From the NCBI RefSeq assembly GCF_937871615.1, contig NZ_CALMPA010000011.1:62001-126000 (forward strand): a stretch of DNA of 64,000 bases, given 5' to 3'. Below, in pieces: positions 34,424-43,739 of this stretch (positions are counted from its first letter, which is position 1; every line of letters begins with the position of its first letter). Under the pieces are notes generated by a model. It saw only the letters and a list, made by a program, of their open reading frames with translations, was not told where the DNA came from and did no database searches. The position numbers and the translations under genes are program-made. The DNA comes from an uncultured Sphingomonas sp. GTDB taxonomy: Bacteria; Pseudomonadota; Alphaproteobacteria; Sphingomonadales; Sphingomonadaceae.

Positions 34424-34942
34424 ATGCACCGGGTGAGCAATGCGAAACGCGCGATCGTTTCCTCGGCGCATCTTGCCGATGGCGCGGCGCCGGCGCTGTC
34501 CGAACTGGAATTCAGCCTGACGCTCGCTGCCACCGCCTATCAGCGCTGGCTGGCGCGCTGCGCGGTCGCGGCGGGCGCGCCCTTGTCGCCGATCGAGGTG
34601 CTGATCCTCCACACCGTGCGCCATCGCGACCGGCCCAAGCGATTGGGCGACATCACGCTCGTGCTCGATATCGAGGATACCCATCTGGCGACCTACGCGA
34701 TCCGCAAGCTCGAAAAGGCCGGGCTGGTGGAAACGCGGCGACAGGGGAAGGAAAAGCTGGTCGCGGCGACCGGGGCGGGGGTCGCCTTCTGCGACGCCTA
34801 TCGCGCGGTGCGCGAACGGTTGCTGGCGGATGCGGTGGCGACCGAGGGGCCGGGCGAGACGGCCTTGTCCGACATGGCCGATCTGCTGCGCCGCATCTCG
34901 GGCCAGTATAATCAGGCGGCGCGCGCCGCCGCGACGCTTTAG
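34424..34942 (+). CDS. MarR-family winged-helix regulator
   Basis: This is a putative regulator of the oxoproline locus. From ATG 34424, preceded by GGGAAAGGG, it has 172 residues. The frame is open further upstream, but that stretch is the intergenic control region. The winged-helix part has PLSPIEVLILHTVRHRDRPK, then LGDITLVLDIEDTHLATYAI and LEKAGLVETRRQGKEKLVAA. Its divergent placement from the oxoprolinase and 11-base spacing to the DUF969 gene suggest local control. The ligand is unknown. Confidence 0.82.
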   Translation: MHRVSNAKRAIVSSAHLADGAAPALSELEFSLTLAATAYQRWLARCAVAAGAPLSPIEVLILHTVRHRDRPKRLGDITLVLDIEDTHLATYAIRKLEKAGLVETRRQGKEKLVAATGAGVAFCDAYRAVRERLLADAVATEGPGETALSDMADLLRRISGQYNQAARAAATL

Positions 34943-34953
34943 GGGCCGCCGCC

Positions 34954-35622
34954 ATGCTGGTGCTGTCGGGAATCGCGATCATCGTCATCGGCTTCGCGCT
35001 GGGGATAAATCCGATGCTGGTGGTGACGCTCGCCGCCTTCGCCAGCGCGCTTGCCGCGGGGCACGGGCCGATCGAGGTGATCGGGATGATCGGGAAAGCG
35101 TTCGTCGACGGGCGCTTCCTTGCCGTCGCCTGGCTCGCGCTGCCGACGATCGGACTGCTTGAGCGCGCGGGCTTGCGCGATCATGCGCGCGGGCTGGTGC
35201 GGCGGCTGCGCGGCGCGACGACCGGGCGGGTGCTGATCGGCTATCTCGGGCTGCGCCAGTTGACCGCCGCGCTTGGGCTCACCTCGCTTGGCGGGCATGT
35301 CCAGATGGTCCGCCCAATCGTCGCGCCAATGGCGGAAGGCGCGGCGGAGCGCGACGAGGATGTGCCGCTCGATGAGGATACGCGCGAACTGATCCGCGCC
35401 AATGCCGCGGCGGTGGACAATATCGGCCTGTTCTTCGGCGAAGACGTATTCATCGCCATCGGCTCGATCCTGCTGATCCGCGCGGTGCTGGAGCAGAACG
35501 GGATCATCGTCGCGCCGCTGCATGTCGCGATCTGGGCGATCCCGACCGCGATCTCAGCCTTCGTGATCCACGGGTTGCGGCTGTTGCTGCTCGATCGGCG
35601 GCTGAAGGCGCGGCGCGCATGA
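34954..35622 (+). CDS. DUF969 family membrane protein, putative transporter subunit
   Basis: This 222-residue membrane protein has about five helices, with segments LVLSGIAIIVIGFALGINPM and LVVTLAAFASALAAG at the N-terminus and HVAIWAIPTAISAFVIHGL at the C-terminus. The family-like segment LRQLTAALGLTSLGGHVQMV lies near the middle. DUF969 and DUF979 proteins occur as neighbours, often next to pyrrolidone-carboxylate peptidase genes, and are thought of as permease parts. It overlaps the DUF979 gene by 4 bases. Import of 5-oxoproline is inference from context. Confidence 0.8.
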   Translation: MLVLSGIAIIVIGFALGINPMLVVTLAAFASALAAGHGPIEVIGMIGKAFVDGRFLAVAWLALPTIGLLERAGLRDHARGLVRRLRGATTGRVLIGYLGLRQLTAALGLTSLGGHVQMVRPIVAPMAEGAAERDEDVPLDEDTRELIRANAAAVDNIGLFFGEDVFIAIGSILLIRAVLEQNGIIVAPLHVAIWAIPTAISAFVIHGLRLLLLDRRLKARRA

Positions 35623-36581
35623 TCGGGCTCGACGCGATCGGCGCGGTCGCCGGGCTGCTGCCCGCCGCCGTCGCGATCCACCATACCACGCACCGCACCA
35701 CGCGCGGCTGGTGGCGCAGCGCCGGCTTCTGGGCGTTGTTCGCGATCAGCCTGGTGGCGGGGCCGTGGCTGCCAGATGTCGCCAATGGGGTGATCGTGCT
35801 GGCGATGGTCGCGCTGGCCACGACGGGCCTGCGCCCGGCGCACGTCCCCACCACAAGCGAGGCGCAACGCGCGGCGAGCGCGCGGCGGCTCGGCTCGCGG
35901 CTGTTCCTCCCCGCGCTGTGCATCCCGGTGGTGACGTTGGCGGGCACCCTGCTGATCCCCGACGGCAAAATCGCCGGCCATGCGCTGATCGACCCCAAGC
36001 AGGTGACGCTCGTTTCGCTCGCGGTTGGGGCGATCGTCGCGCTCGCGTTCGCGATCCGGCTGACGCACGCGCCACGCACCGCCCCTGCCGCAGAAGCGCG
36101 GCGGCTGACCGATGCGATCGGCTGGGCGATGGTGCTGCCGCAGATGCTCGCCGCGCTCGGCGGGATATTCGCCTTGTCTGATGTCGGCAAATGGGTCGCG
36201 ATCGGGGTGACGAGCGTGATGCCGCTCGATACGCCGCTTGTCGCAGCACTCGCTTATTGCCTCGGCATGGCGCTGTTCACGATCGTGATGGGCAATGCCT
36301 TCGCCGCCTTCCCGATCATGACCGCCGGAATCGGCCTGCCCTTCATCATCCACCAGTTCGGCGGCGATCCCGCGCCGGTGGCGGCGCTCGCCATGCTTTC
36401 GGGCTTCTGCGGCACGCTGATGACCCCGATGGCCGCCAATTTCAACATCGTGCCGGTCGCGGCGCTGGAACTGCGCGATCGCCACGCCGTGATCCGCGCG
36501 CAGATACCGACCGCGCTGATCCTGCTGGCGATCAACATCGCGATCATGGTGATCTTCGTCCTGCCGGGAGCGCATCAATGA
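35619..36581 (+). CDS. DUF979 family membrane protein, putative transporter subunit
   Basis: This 320-residue membrane protein has about nine helices. Visible conserved parts are LDAIGAVAGLLPAAVAIHHT, then LPQMLAALGGIFALSDVGKW and GFCGTLMTPMAANFNIVPVA. It pairs with the DUF969 protein, with start and stop codons overlapping on both sides, so the two subunits are probably made in equal amounts. Its partner in other bacteria is typically the same. The transported substrate is inferred, not shown. Confidence 0.82.
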   Translation: MIGLDAIGAVAGLLPAAVAIHHTTHRTTRGWWRSAGFWALFAISLVAGPWLPDVANGVIVLAMVALATTGLRPAHVPTTSEAQRAASARRLGSRLFLPALCIPVVTLAGTLLIPDGKIAGHALIDPKQVTLVSLAVGAIVALAFAIRLTHAPRTAPAAEARRLTDAIGWAMVLPQMLAALGGIFALSDVGKWVAIGVTSVMPLDTPLVAALAYCLGMALFTIVMGNAFAAFPIMTAGIGLPFIIHQFGGDPAPVAALAMLSGFCGTLMTPMAANFNIVPVAALELRDRHAVIRAQIPTALILLAINIAIMVIFVLPGAHQ

Positions 36582-37573
36582 CGACCGAACTCACCGCCGA
36601 TCGCGCCACGCATTTCGCGCGGATCGCGCTCGGCCATGTCCGCCGCGAATATCCGCACAAGGCGGATCATGTGATGACGGGTGACAGCGACGCCTATATC
36701 CCGCGCGCCGTCCATCCGATCTTCTATGGCAGCTTCGACTGGCATAGCTGCGTCCATGGTTACTGGCTGCTCGCGCGGGTGCGGCGGCTGTTCCCCGATC
36801 TGGCGGAGGCGCAAGCGATCGACGCGCTGTTCGCGGGCGCCTTCACGCCCGCGAAGGTGGAGGCCGAACGCGCCTATCTCGATCGCCCGAGCACCCGCGG
36901 GTTCGAACGCCCCTATGGCTGGGCATGGCTGCTGATGCTCGCCACCGAACTGAAGCTGGCGAATTCGCCGCATGAAGCAACGTTGCGCCCGCTGGCCGAC
37001 GCCTTTGTCCGCCGGTTCCACGATTTCCTGCCGCTGCTTACCTATCCGGTGCGCGCCGGCACGCACGCCAATACCGCCTTCGCGCTGGTGCTCGCGGCGC
37101 AATTTGCCGATGTGGCGGGCGACACCGCGCTGCATAAGCTGCTCGTGAATCGCGCGCGCGGCTGGTTTGGAAGGGATCGCGACGCGCAGGCATGGGAACC
37201 GAGCGGCGACGATTTCCTGTCGCCCGTGCTGATGGAGGCAAGCGCGATGGCCGCGCTGTTGCCCGCCGACGAATTCCGCGCATGGTTCGCGCATTTCCTG
37301 CCGCGTATCGCATCGCGCGAACCAGCCACGATCTTCACCCCCGCCACCGTCAGCGATCGCAGCGACGGCAAGATCGCGCATCTCGACGGGCTGAACCTCA
37401 GCCGCGCCTGGGCCTTCCGCGCGATCGCCAGCGCGATCGACACGCCGGGCGTGCAGGCGATCCTGCGCGATGCCGCCGATCGTCACCTCGATGCCGCGCT
37501 TGGCGAGGTGGCGGGGGATTATATGGGCGAACACTGGCTGGCGAGCTTCGCGCTGCTCGCGTTCACGGGATAG
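36578..37573 (+). CDS. DUF2891 family protein
   Basis: This 331-residue cytosolic protein has no signal or membrane helix. Its opening ADRATHFARIALGHVRREYP and the segments VHPIFYGSFDWHSCVHGYWL, GGFERPYGWAWLLMLATEL-like and SGDDFLSPVLMEASAMAALL match DUF2891, with an alpha/alpha-barrel-like pattern of conserved His, Trp and Glu. The activity is unknown. It overlaps the DUF979 gene by 4 bases and is therefore part of the putative oxoproline transport unit. Confidence 0.8.
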   Translation: MTTELTADRATHFARIALGHVRREYPHKADHVMTGDSDAYIPRAVHPIFYGSFDWHSCVHGYWLLARVRRLFPDLAEAQAIDALFAGAFTPAKVEAERAYLDRPSTRGFERPYGWAWLLMLATELKLANSPHEATLRPLADAFVRRFHDFLPLLTYPVRAGTHANTAFALVLAAQFADVAGDTALHKLLVNRARGWFGRDRDAQAWEPSGDDFLSPVLMEASAMAALLPADEFRAWFAHFLPRIASREPATIFTPATVSDRSDGKIAHLDGLNLSRAWAFRAIASAIDTPGVQAILRDAADRHLDAALGEVAGDYMGEHWLASFALLAFTG

Positions 37574-37653
37574 CGGCGCATGGCATTTCGCGCGTCCCAT
37601 CCATAAGATGCGGGAATATTCATCCCCAATAACAGACCGGACGATTCCCACCG

Positions 37654-39045
37654 ATGCGCAAGACCCTGCTGATGCTCGCCGCCACCTTCATCGCCGTGCC
37701 CGCCGTGGCGCAGATCACCCCGGCGGTGTCGGAGGGCGCGCCGCCCACCCCGATCCCCGCGATCGCGCCGGGCTTCGATGTCGCGGCGGCGGTGGCGCGG
37801 ATCAACGCCTCGCTCGATCGGCAATATCCCAAGCTCGATGCGCTCTATAAGGATCTCCACGCGCATCCCGAGGTGGGTTTCCAGGAAATCCGCACCGCCG
37901 GCATCCTCGCCGCGGAAATGCGCAAGCTCGGCTTCACCGTCACCGAAAAGGTCGGCCAGACCGGGATCGTCGCGATCTACCGGAACGGCGACGGGCCGGT
38001 AGTGATGGTGCGCACCGAGATGGACGCGCTGCCGATGGAGGAAAAGACCGGCCTGCCCTATGCCAGCCGCGCGCAGCAGACGGTGGACGGCAAGCTGAGC
38101 TACGTCGATCACGCCTGCGGGCATGACAGCCATATGGCCTGGTGGGTCGGCGCGGCGAACGCGCTCTTGGCGATGAAGGATCAGTGGCACGGCACGTTGA
38201 TGTTCATCGGCCAGCCGTCCGAGGAAACGCTGCTCGGCGCGAAGGCGATGCTCGACGATGGCCTGTTCAAGCGTTGGCCGAAGCCCGATTACGGCTTTGC
38301 CGCGCATGTCGGCCCCGACGCGATCGGCCGCGTGGTGGTGAAGGAGGGCGCGGTCACCTCCGCTTCCGACAAGGTCAACGTCACCTTCAACGGCGTCGGC
38401 GCGCATGGCTCGATGCCCGACAAGAGCATCGACCCGATCGTGATGGGCGCGCATTTCGTGAACGACGTGCAGACCGTGATAAGCCGCGAACGCGATCCCA
38501 ATCTGTTCGGTGTGATCTCGGTCGGCAGCTTCAACGCGGGCACGGTCGGCAATATCATCCCCGATCACGCCGATCTGCAATTGACCGTGCGCTCACGCGA
38601 TGCCGCGACGCGCAAGCTGCTGCTCGACGGCATCCAGCGCACCGCGCGCGCGGTGGCCGATATGGCGCGCGCGCCGGCACCGATCGTTGCGCATCCGGGC
38701 GGCACCGGGGTGGTGGAGAATGATTCGGCGCTGTCCGCGCGCACCGCCGCCGTCCTCGCCACCGCATTCGGCAAGGACGTTGCCTTTGTCCCCTCGGCCA
38801 ACCCCGGCGGCAATGCGAGCGAGGATTATTCCGCCTTCATCGAAGCCGGCGTGCCATCGGTGTTCATCGCGGTCGGCGGTTATGATCCGGCGACGATCGC
38901 GCGCTACAAGGCGGAAGGAAAGCCGGTGCCGGTCAACCATTCGCCGTTCTTCGCGCCGGTGCCGGAGCCGACGATCAAGCGCGGCGCCCAGACACTGGCG
39001 CTCGCCGTGCTGTCGGTCGCGGGGAATGGCGTGACGGTGAAATAA
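37654..39045 (+). CDS. Secreted M20-family amidohydrolase
   Basis: This is a putative zinc amidohydrolase acting on N-acyl or N-aminoacyl compounds, related to the AbgB and IAA-amidohydrolase group. The 463-residue protein has a Sec signal peptide (TLLMLAATFIAVPAVAQ, cleavage near residue 20). The metal-site elements are DLHAHPEVGFQE, MVRTEMDALPMEE, DHACGHDSHM and GQPSEETLLGAK. It is 80 bases after the DUF2891 gene, so it may share the operon. An export role in releasing 5-oxoproline or amino acids is speculative. Confidence 0.88.
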   Translation: MRKTLLMLAATFIAVPAVAQITPAVSEGAPPTPIPAIAPGFDVAAAVARINASLDRQYPKLDALYKDLHAHPEVGFQEIRTAGILAAEMRKLGFTVTEKVGQTGIVAIYRNGDGPVVMVRTEMDALPMEEKTGLPYASRAQQTVDGKLSYVDHACGHDSHMAWWVGAANALLAMKDQWHGTLMFIGQPSEETLLGAKAMLDDGLFKRWPKPDYGFAAHVGPDAIGRVVVKEGAVTSASDKVNVTFNGVGAHGSMPDKSIDPIVMGAHFVNDVQTVISRERDPNLFGVISVGSFNAGTVGNIIPDHADLQLTVRSRDAATRKLLLDGIQRTARAVADMARAPAPIVAHPGGTGVVENDSALSARTAAVLATAFGKDVAFVPSANPGGNASEDYSAFIEAGVPSVFIAVGGYDPATIARYKAEGKPVPVNHSPFFAPVPEPTIKRGAQTLALAVLSVAGNGVTVK

Positions 39046-39105
39046 CGCGGCTGGTGCCCCGCGAATGTTCCGGGAGTTCGCCGCCGGCGCGCTCCCGAAA
39101 CGCGT

Positions 39106-40359
39106 TCAGGCGTGATCGTCCTCGTCGATCCAGATCACGTGCGAATCGATCTCCAGCCGGATCAGCGCGCGCAACGCCTCCGTCCGGGCGCGAATCTCCT
39201 CGCGCCGGGCGTCATTGGCCTGGCGCTCGGCATAGAGCAGGTCGGTAAGGTCGATCGCGCCAAGCCGGTTGCCGGCGCGCATCCGATCGGCCACCGCCCG
39301 CGCGCTGACCGCAGCGTCACGCAACGATTGCCAGCCATCCAGCCGCGATCGCGCCAGCGCCACATCGGCGGCGGCGATAGCCTCCACGGTGCGGCGCACG
39401 GCGGCGAGATCGCTCAGCGCGGCGGCGGATTGCGCCGCCGCCTCCTCCGCCAGATACCGGCGATAGCCGCCGCCGAGCGGCATCGAGGCGACCAGCCCGA
39501 CGCCGCGCTCCATCCCGCCGCGCTCGCTGAACGCGCGGACGCCCACCGACGGGTCCGCGATGCGATCGGCGCGTGCGCGGCGCGCGGTGAAGCCAAGCCT
39601 GTCCGCCTCCGCCTGTGCCGCCTCCACCTCATGGCTGCGCTCGATCACCAGCCGCCCGAGCGTCGCGAAGCCCTCCACCGGCTCGCCGGGCTCGTCGGGC
39701 GATGGCGCGGTCGCCGGCAAGGGGATGGTCGGGAAGGTCGCGCGCAGCTTCGCCTCCGCCTCGGCCAGCGCCGCCTGCGATTCGGCGAGCTGGCCGCGCG
39801 CGCGCGCCGCAGCGGCCATCGCCTGATCGACATCGAGCGCGGCGGCATCGCGCAATTGCGCGCGGCGCTCGGTCGCCCCGGCCTCACGCGTCAGATTGGC
39901 GAGATTGCGCTGATCGCTCTCGGTCAAGGCGCGCGCACCGATCCAGTCGAGCCACAATTGCGCCAGTTCAAGCGCCGCCTGATGCCGCGCATCCGCCATG
40001 CGATTCTGCGCCGCCGCCACGCCTGCCTCACCCGTGCGCCGATCGAGCGCCGCCTTGCCCGGCAGGCGGAACGCGCGCGTCAGCGTGGCATCGAACTCGG
40101 CATAATCGCGCTCGCGATCGACGCCACGCCGCATCGCGCTGCCGGCAAGCACCGCTTCGTGGCTTCCCTTCGCCAGCGCGCCCGCCTGCGCGCGCGCCAC
40201 ATCGACACGGTGCCCGGCGGCAAGGACCGCCGGATGATTGTCCAGCGCGTCGCGCACCGCCTCGGGTGGCGGCAACCCGCGGCGCGCGGGGCGCGGCTCG
40301 CCATGAAGGGGGCTGGCGCACACCACCGCCACGCCTGCGAGCCACAACAAGCGCCTCAT
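39106..40359 (-). CDS. CzcC-like outer-membrane efflux channel
   Basis: This outer-membrane TolC-family protein would carry metal out of the periplasm. The 417-residue protein has a signal peptide (LLWLAGVAVVCASPLHG) and long helices with heptads, including AEAEAKLRATFP-like and EEAAAQSAAALSDLAAVRRT. The usual outer-barrel segment is RADRIADPSVGVRAFSERGG. It overlaps the DUF3240 gene by 4 bases and is the last gene of the efflux operon. Confidence 0.85.
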   Translation of the reverse strand: MRRLLWLAGVAVVCASPLHGEPRPARRGLPPPEAVRDALDNHPAVLAAGHRVDVARAQAGALAKGSHEAVLAGSAMRRGVDRERDYAEFDATLTRAFRLPGKAALDRRTGEAGVAAAQNRMADARHQAALELAQLWLDWIGARALTESDQRNLANLTREAGATERRAQLRDAAALDVDQAMAAAARARGQLAESQAALAEAEAKLRATFPTIPLPATAPSPDEPGEPVEGFATLGRLVIERSHEVEAAQAEADRLGFTARRARADRIADPSVGVRAFSERGGMERGVGLVASMPLGGGYRRYLAEEAAAQSAAALSDLAAVRRTVEAIAAADVALARSRLDGWQSLRDAAVSARAVADRMRAGNRLGAIDLTDLLYAERQANDARREEIRARTEALRALIRLEIDSHVIWIDEDDHA

Positions 40360-40655
40360 GCCAGTCTACCTCGTGCGATAATCGGGGTCGCGTGCCAGCG
40401 CACCGGCGCGTCGCGCCGCGCTTGCTCGACAGCCGCGACCAGAATGGTGAGTTGTTCATCCGCCACGATCAGCTCGATCACGCGCCGATCGAGCCGCCCG
40501 GTAACCCGTTCAGCGGTGGTCGCGTCCGAAAAGTCATGGCCCAGCACCGCCTCGGCCCGGATATGGACCGGGGCGCCGCTCGCGGTGCGGAGCAATTCGC
40601 CAAGCGGCCCGGCATCGGCGGCGCCACAGTGAAACGACAGCAAAAGCTCAGCCAT
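40356..40655 (-). CDS. DUF3240 family protein
   Basis: This small cytosolic protein, 99 residues, is typical of the DUF3240 family found next to heavy-metal RND pump genes. Visible segments are LLSFHCGAADAGPLGELLR, then RVTGRLDRRVIELIVADEQL and LVAAVEQARRDAPVRWHATP. The fold resembles small PII-like proteins, and a nucleotide or metal signal role has been suggested. It overlaps both neighbours. Confidence 0.75.
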   Translation of the reverse strand: MAELLLSFHCGAADAGPLGELLRTASGAPVHIRAEAVLGHDFSDATTAERVTGRLDRRVIELIVADEQLTILVAAVEQARRDAPVRWHATPIIARGRLA

Positions 40656-43600
40656 CAGCGCGCTCCCGATCGGATTCGCCGAACCGCGCGAACAGCATCG
40701 GCAAGAGGATGAGTGTCAGCAGGGTGGAGGTAATCAGCCCCCCGATCACCACGATGGCGAGCGGGCGCTGGATTTCGGAGCCCGGCCCGCTCGCGAACAG
40801 CAACGGCACCAGCCCGAAGGCGGTGATGCTCGCGGTCATCAGCACGGGCCGCAGACGCCGCTCCGCCCCCAGCCGCACCGCATCGGCAATCGCCATGCCG
40901 CCTGCACGCAACTCGCGGAAATAGGCGACGAGCACCAGCCCGTTGAGCACCGCGATGCCGAGCAGCGCGATGAAGCCGACCGATGCGGGAACCGAGAGAT
41001 ACTGGCCCGACGCCCACAAAGCGACGATCCCGCCAACCATCGCGAACGGAATGTTGACGAGGATCAGCAAAGCCGCGCGCAGCGAGCGCAGGGTTCCGAG
41101 CAGGACGAGGAAGATCAGCGCCAGCGCGACCGGCACGACCAGCGACAGCCGCGCCGCCGCGCGCTGCTGGTTTTCGAATTGCCCACCCCAGACGAGGCGA
41201 TAGCCTGCCGGAAGCGGCACCTGCGCCGCGACCGCCGCCTTTGCCTCCTCGACATAGCCGACCAGATCGCGGCCCGAGACGAACGCCTGCACCAGCGCAT
41301 AGCGCGCGCCATTTTCGTGGTCGATCTTCACCGGCCCCGCGACCGGGCGGATCGTGGCGACATCGCTGACGCGCACCGTTTTGCCATCGGGGGAGCGCAG
41401 CAGCAGATCGGAGAACAGCCGCGCGTCGTCGCGCTGCGCGTCGCCCCCGCGGATCACGATCGGGATGCGGCGATTGCCTTCGGCGACGATCCCTGCACGC
41501 ATCCCCTCAAGCTGGGTGCGCAGCGCATCCTCGATCGTATCGACCGACAGCCCGGCGCGCCCGGCGGCCAGGCGATCAATGTCGATCTGGAGATAATCGA
41601 CGCGATCGTTCGCGACGGTCATCACCTCGGTCGCGCCGCGCGTCTGCTGCAACACCTGCTGAATCCGCGCCGCGAGCCGCCCGAGCGTCGCGCCGTCGCT
41701 GCCGAAGATCTTGATCGCCAGATCGCCGCGCGCGCCGGTGAGCATTTCGGATACGCGCATCTCGATCGGCTGGGTGAAGCTCGCCTCCATCCCCGGCAGC
41801 CGCTGCATCGCGACGCGCATCGCCTCGACGACATCCTCCTTGGTGCCGCGCCATTCCGCGCGCGGGCGCAGCGTGACGAAGGAATCGCTTTCGTTGAGCC
41901 CCATCGGATCGAGCCCGAGTTCATCGGAGCCGACGCGCGTGATGACGCGCTCCACCTCGGGCACATGGCCGATGAACGCACGCTCGACGGCGGTATCGCC
42001 GCGCACCGAATGCGCAAGGCCGATGCTGGGATTCTTGACGAGCTGCATCACGACCGCGCCCTCGTCCATCTGCGGCATGAAGGTCTTGCCGACCGCGCCA
42101 TAGGCAACGACCGCGATCGCGAGGCCCGCCGCCGCCACGCCATAGACCAGCGGCTGGCGCGCGAAGGCGCCGGCCAGCAGCGCGCGATAACGCGGCGTCA
42201 GCACCCGCATGATCCACGGATCGCGATGCGCCCCCAATTTCAGCCCGAGCGAGGCCAGCACCGGCACCAAAGTGAGCGCGAGCAGCAGCGAGCCGACGAG
42301 CGCGAAGATGATGGTGAGCGCGACAGGGGCGAACAGCTTGCCCTCCAGCCCCTCAAGCGACACGAGCGGCAGGAAGACGAGGGCGATAATCAGCAATCCG
42401 GCCGAAACCGGAACGATCACGCCGCTCGTCGCGCGGAACACATGGTTGAGGCGCGGCGCCCCTTCCTCGTCGCGCGAATGGCCCAGCCGCTCGACGACAT
42501 TTTCCACCACCACCACCGCGCCATCGACCAGCATCCCGATCGCGATGGCGAGACCGCCCAGGCTCATCAGATTGGCGGTCAGCCCCCAATAATGCATCAG
42601 GAGGAAGGTTATCAGCGTCGCCATCGGCAGCGTCACCGCGACGATCGCCGCCGCGCGCCAGTTGCCGAGGAACAGGATCAGCAGGATTACCACCAGCACC
42701 GTTGCCTCAAGCAACGCGTGCTCGACCGTGCCGACCGCGCGCGCGATCAGATCGGAGCGATCGTAGAAGACGTTGATCGTCGTGCCCGCCGGCAGGCCGC
42801 GCGACAATTCGGCGACACGCTGCTTGACGCCCGCCACCACCTTGCGCGCATCCGCGCCGCGCAGCGCGATCACCAGCCCCTGCACCGTCTCGCCGCGCCC
42901 GTCGGCGCTCACCGCGCCGTAACGCGTCAGGCTGCCGGTGCCGATGCTCGCGATATCGCCGAGCCGCAGGACGCGGCCGTCATGCGCGCGGAGCACCAGC
43001 GCCTTGAGATCGTCCACCGTGCGGATCGCGCCGACCGCGCGGACGATCAGCGCATCCTCGCCGTTGTTGAGGCGCCCGGCGCCGTCATTGCGGTTACCCG
43101 CCTCGATCGCGGCCTTCACCTCGGCCAGCGTCAGCCCCGCCGCCGCGATCGCCACCGGATCGGGGCGCACCTCGAACGTGCGCACATGGCCACCGAGCGC
43201 GTTGACGTCCGCCACCCCCGGCACGGTGCGCAGCGCCGGCCGGATCGTCCAGTCGAGCAGCGTGCGCTTTTCCTCGAGGCTGAGCGGGCCGTCGATCGTG
43301 AACATGAACAGTTCGGACAGGGGGGTCGATATCGGCGCGAGGCCGCCGCTCACCGTGGCGGGAAGATCATCCTTCGCCTCGGCCATGCGCTCGCTCACCT
43401 GCTGGCGCGCCCAGTAGATGTCGGTGCCGTCCTCGAAATCAATCGTGAGATCGGCCATCGCATATTTCGCGGTGGCGCGCAGGACCGACTGGCGCGGGAT
43501 ACCCAGCATCTCCTGCTCGATCGGCGCGATGACGCGGGTTTCCACCTCGTCCGGCGTCATCCCCGGCGCCTTGAGGACGATCTTCACCTGCGTCGGCGCG

Positions 43601-43725
43601 ATATCGGGATAGGCGTCGATCGGCAGGTTCACGAAGGTCCACGCGCCAAGCCCCGCGATCACCAGCGCAATCGCGATGACGAGCAGCCGGAACGACAGCG
43701 CATAAGCGACCAGATTGCGCAGCAT
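40648..43725 (-). CDS. Heavy-metal RND efflux pump (CzcA/CusA family)
   Basis: This is the inner-membrane proton-driven pump. The 1025-residue protein has two six-helix halves, with the first-helix signature VIAIALVIAGLGAWTFVNLP and the heavy-metal subfamily segment YPDIAPTQVKIVLKAPGMTP. The proton-relay region reads GLAIAIGMLVDGAVVVVENV, keeping the Asp and Glu pair. The first Asp of the CzcA DFG motif is replaced by Ala-Ile, as in other heavy-metal subgroups. The NESDSFVTLRPRAEWRG segment is CzcA-like. Metal is undecided; Co/Zn/Cd or Cu/Ag are possible. Confidence 0.9.
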   Translation of the reverse strand: MLRNLVAYALSFRLLVIAIALVIAGLGAWTFVNLPIDAYPDIAPTQVKIVLKAPGMTPDEVETRVIAPIEQEMLGIPRQSVLRATAKYAMADLTIDFEDGTDIYWARQQVSERMAEAKDDLPATVSGGLAPISTPLSELFMFTIDGPLSLEEKRTLLDWTIRPALRTVPGVADVNALGGHVRTFEVRPDPVAIAAAGLTLAEVKAAIEAGNRNDGAGRLNNGEDALIVRAVGAIRTVDDLKALVLRAHDGRVLRLGDIASIGTGSLTRYGAVSADGRGETVQGLVIALRGADARKVVAGVKQRVAELSRGLPAGTTINVFYDRSDLIARAVGTVEHALLEATVLVVILLILFLGNWRAAAIVAVTLPMATLITFLLMHYWGLTANLMSLGGLAIAIGMLVDGAVVVVENVVERLGHSRDEEGAPRLNHVFRATSGVIVPVSAGLLIIALVFLPLVSLEGLEGKLFAPVALTIIFALVGSLLLALTLVPVLASLGLKLGAHRDPWIMRVLTPRYRALLAGAFARQPLVYGVAAAGLAIAVVAYGAVGKTFMPQMDEGAVVMQLVKNPSIGLAHSVRGDTAVERAFIGHVPEVERVITRVGSDELGLDPMGLNESDSFVTLRPRAEWRGTKEDVVEAMRVAMQRLPGMEASFTQPIEMRVSEMLTGARGDLAIKIFGSDGATLGRLAARIQQVLQQTRGATEVMTVANDRVDYLQIDIDRLAAGRAGLSVDTIEDALRTQLEGMRAGIVAEGNRRIPIVIRGGDAQRDDARLFSDLLLRSPDGKTVRVSDVATIRPVAGPVKIDHENGARYALVQAFVSGRDLVGYVEEAKAAVAAQVPLPAGYRLVWGGQFENQQRAAARLSLVVPVALALIFLVLLGTLRSLRAALLILVNIPFAMVGGIVALWASGQYLSVPASVGFIALLGIAVLNGLVLVAYFRELRAGGMAIADAVRLGAERRLRPVLMTASITAFGLVPLLFASGPGSEIQRPLAIVVIGGLITSTLLTLILLPMLFARFGESDRERADG

Positions 43726-43739
43726 CGTGTCTTCGCCCT

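Noticed and set aside
39046-39105. Imperfect stem near 39069-39096 as a terminator between the convergent M20 and czcC genes
   Set aside because: The arms do not match evenly and no T tract follows, so it is not listed as a feature.
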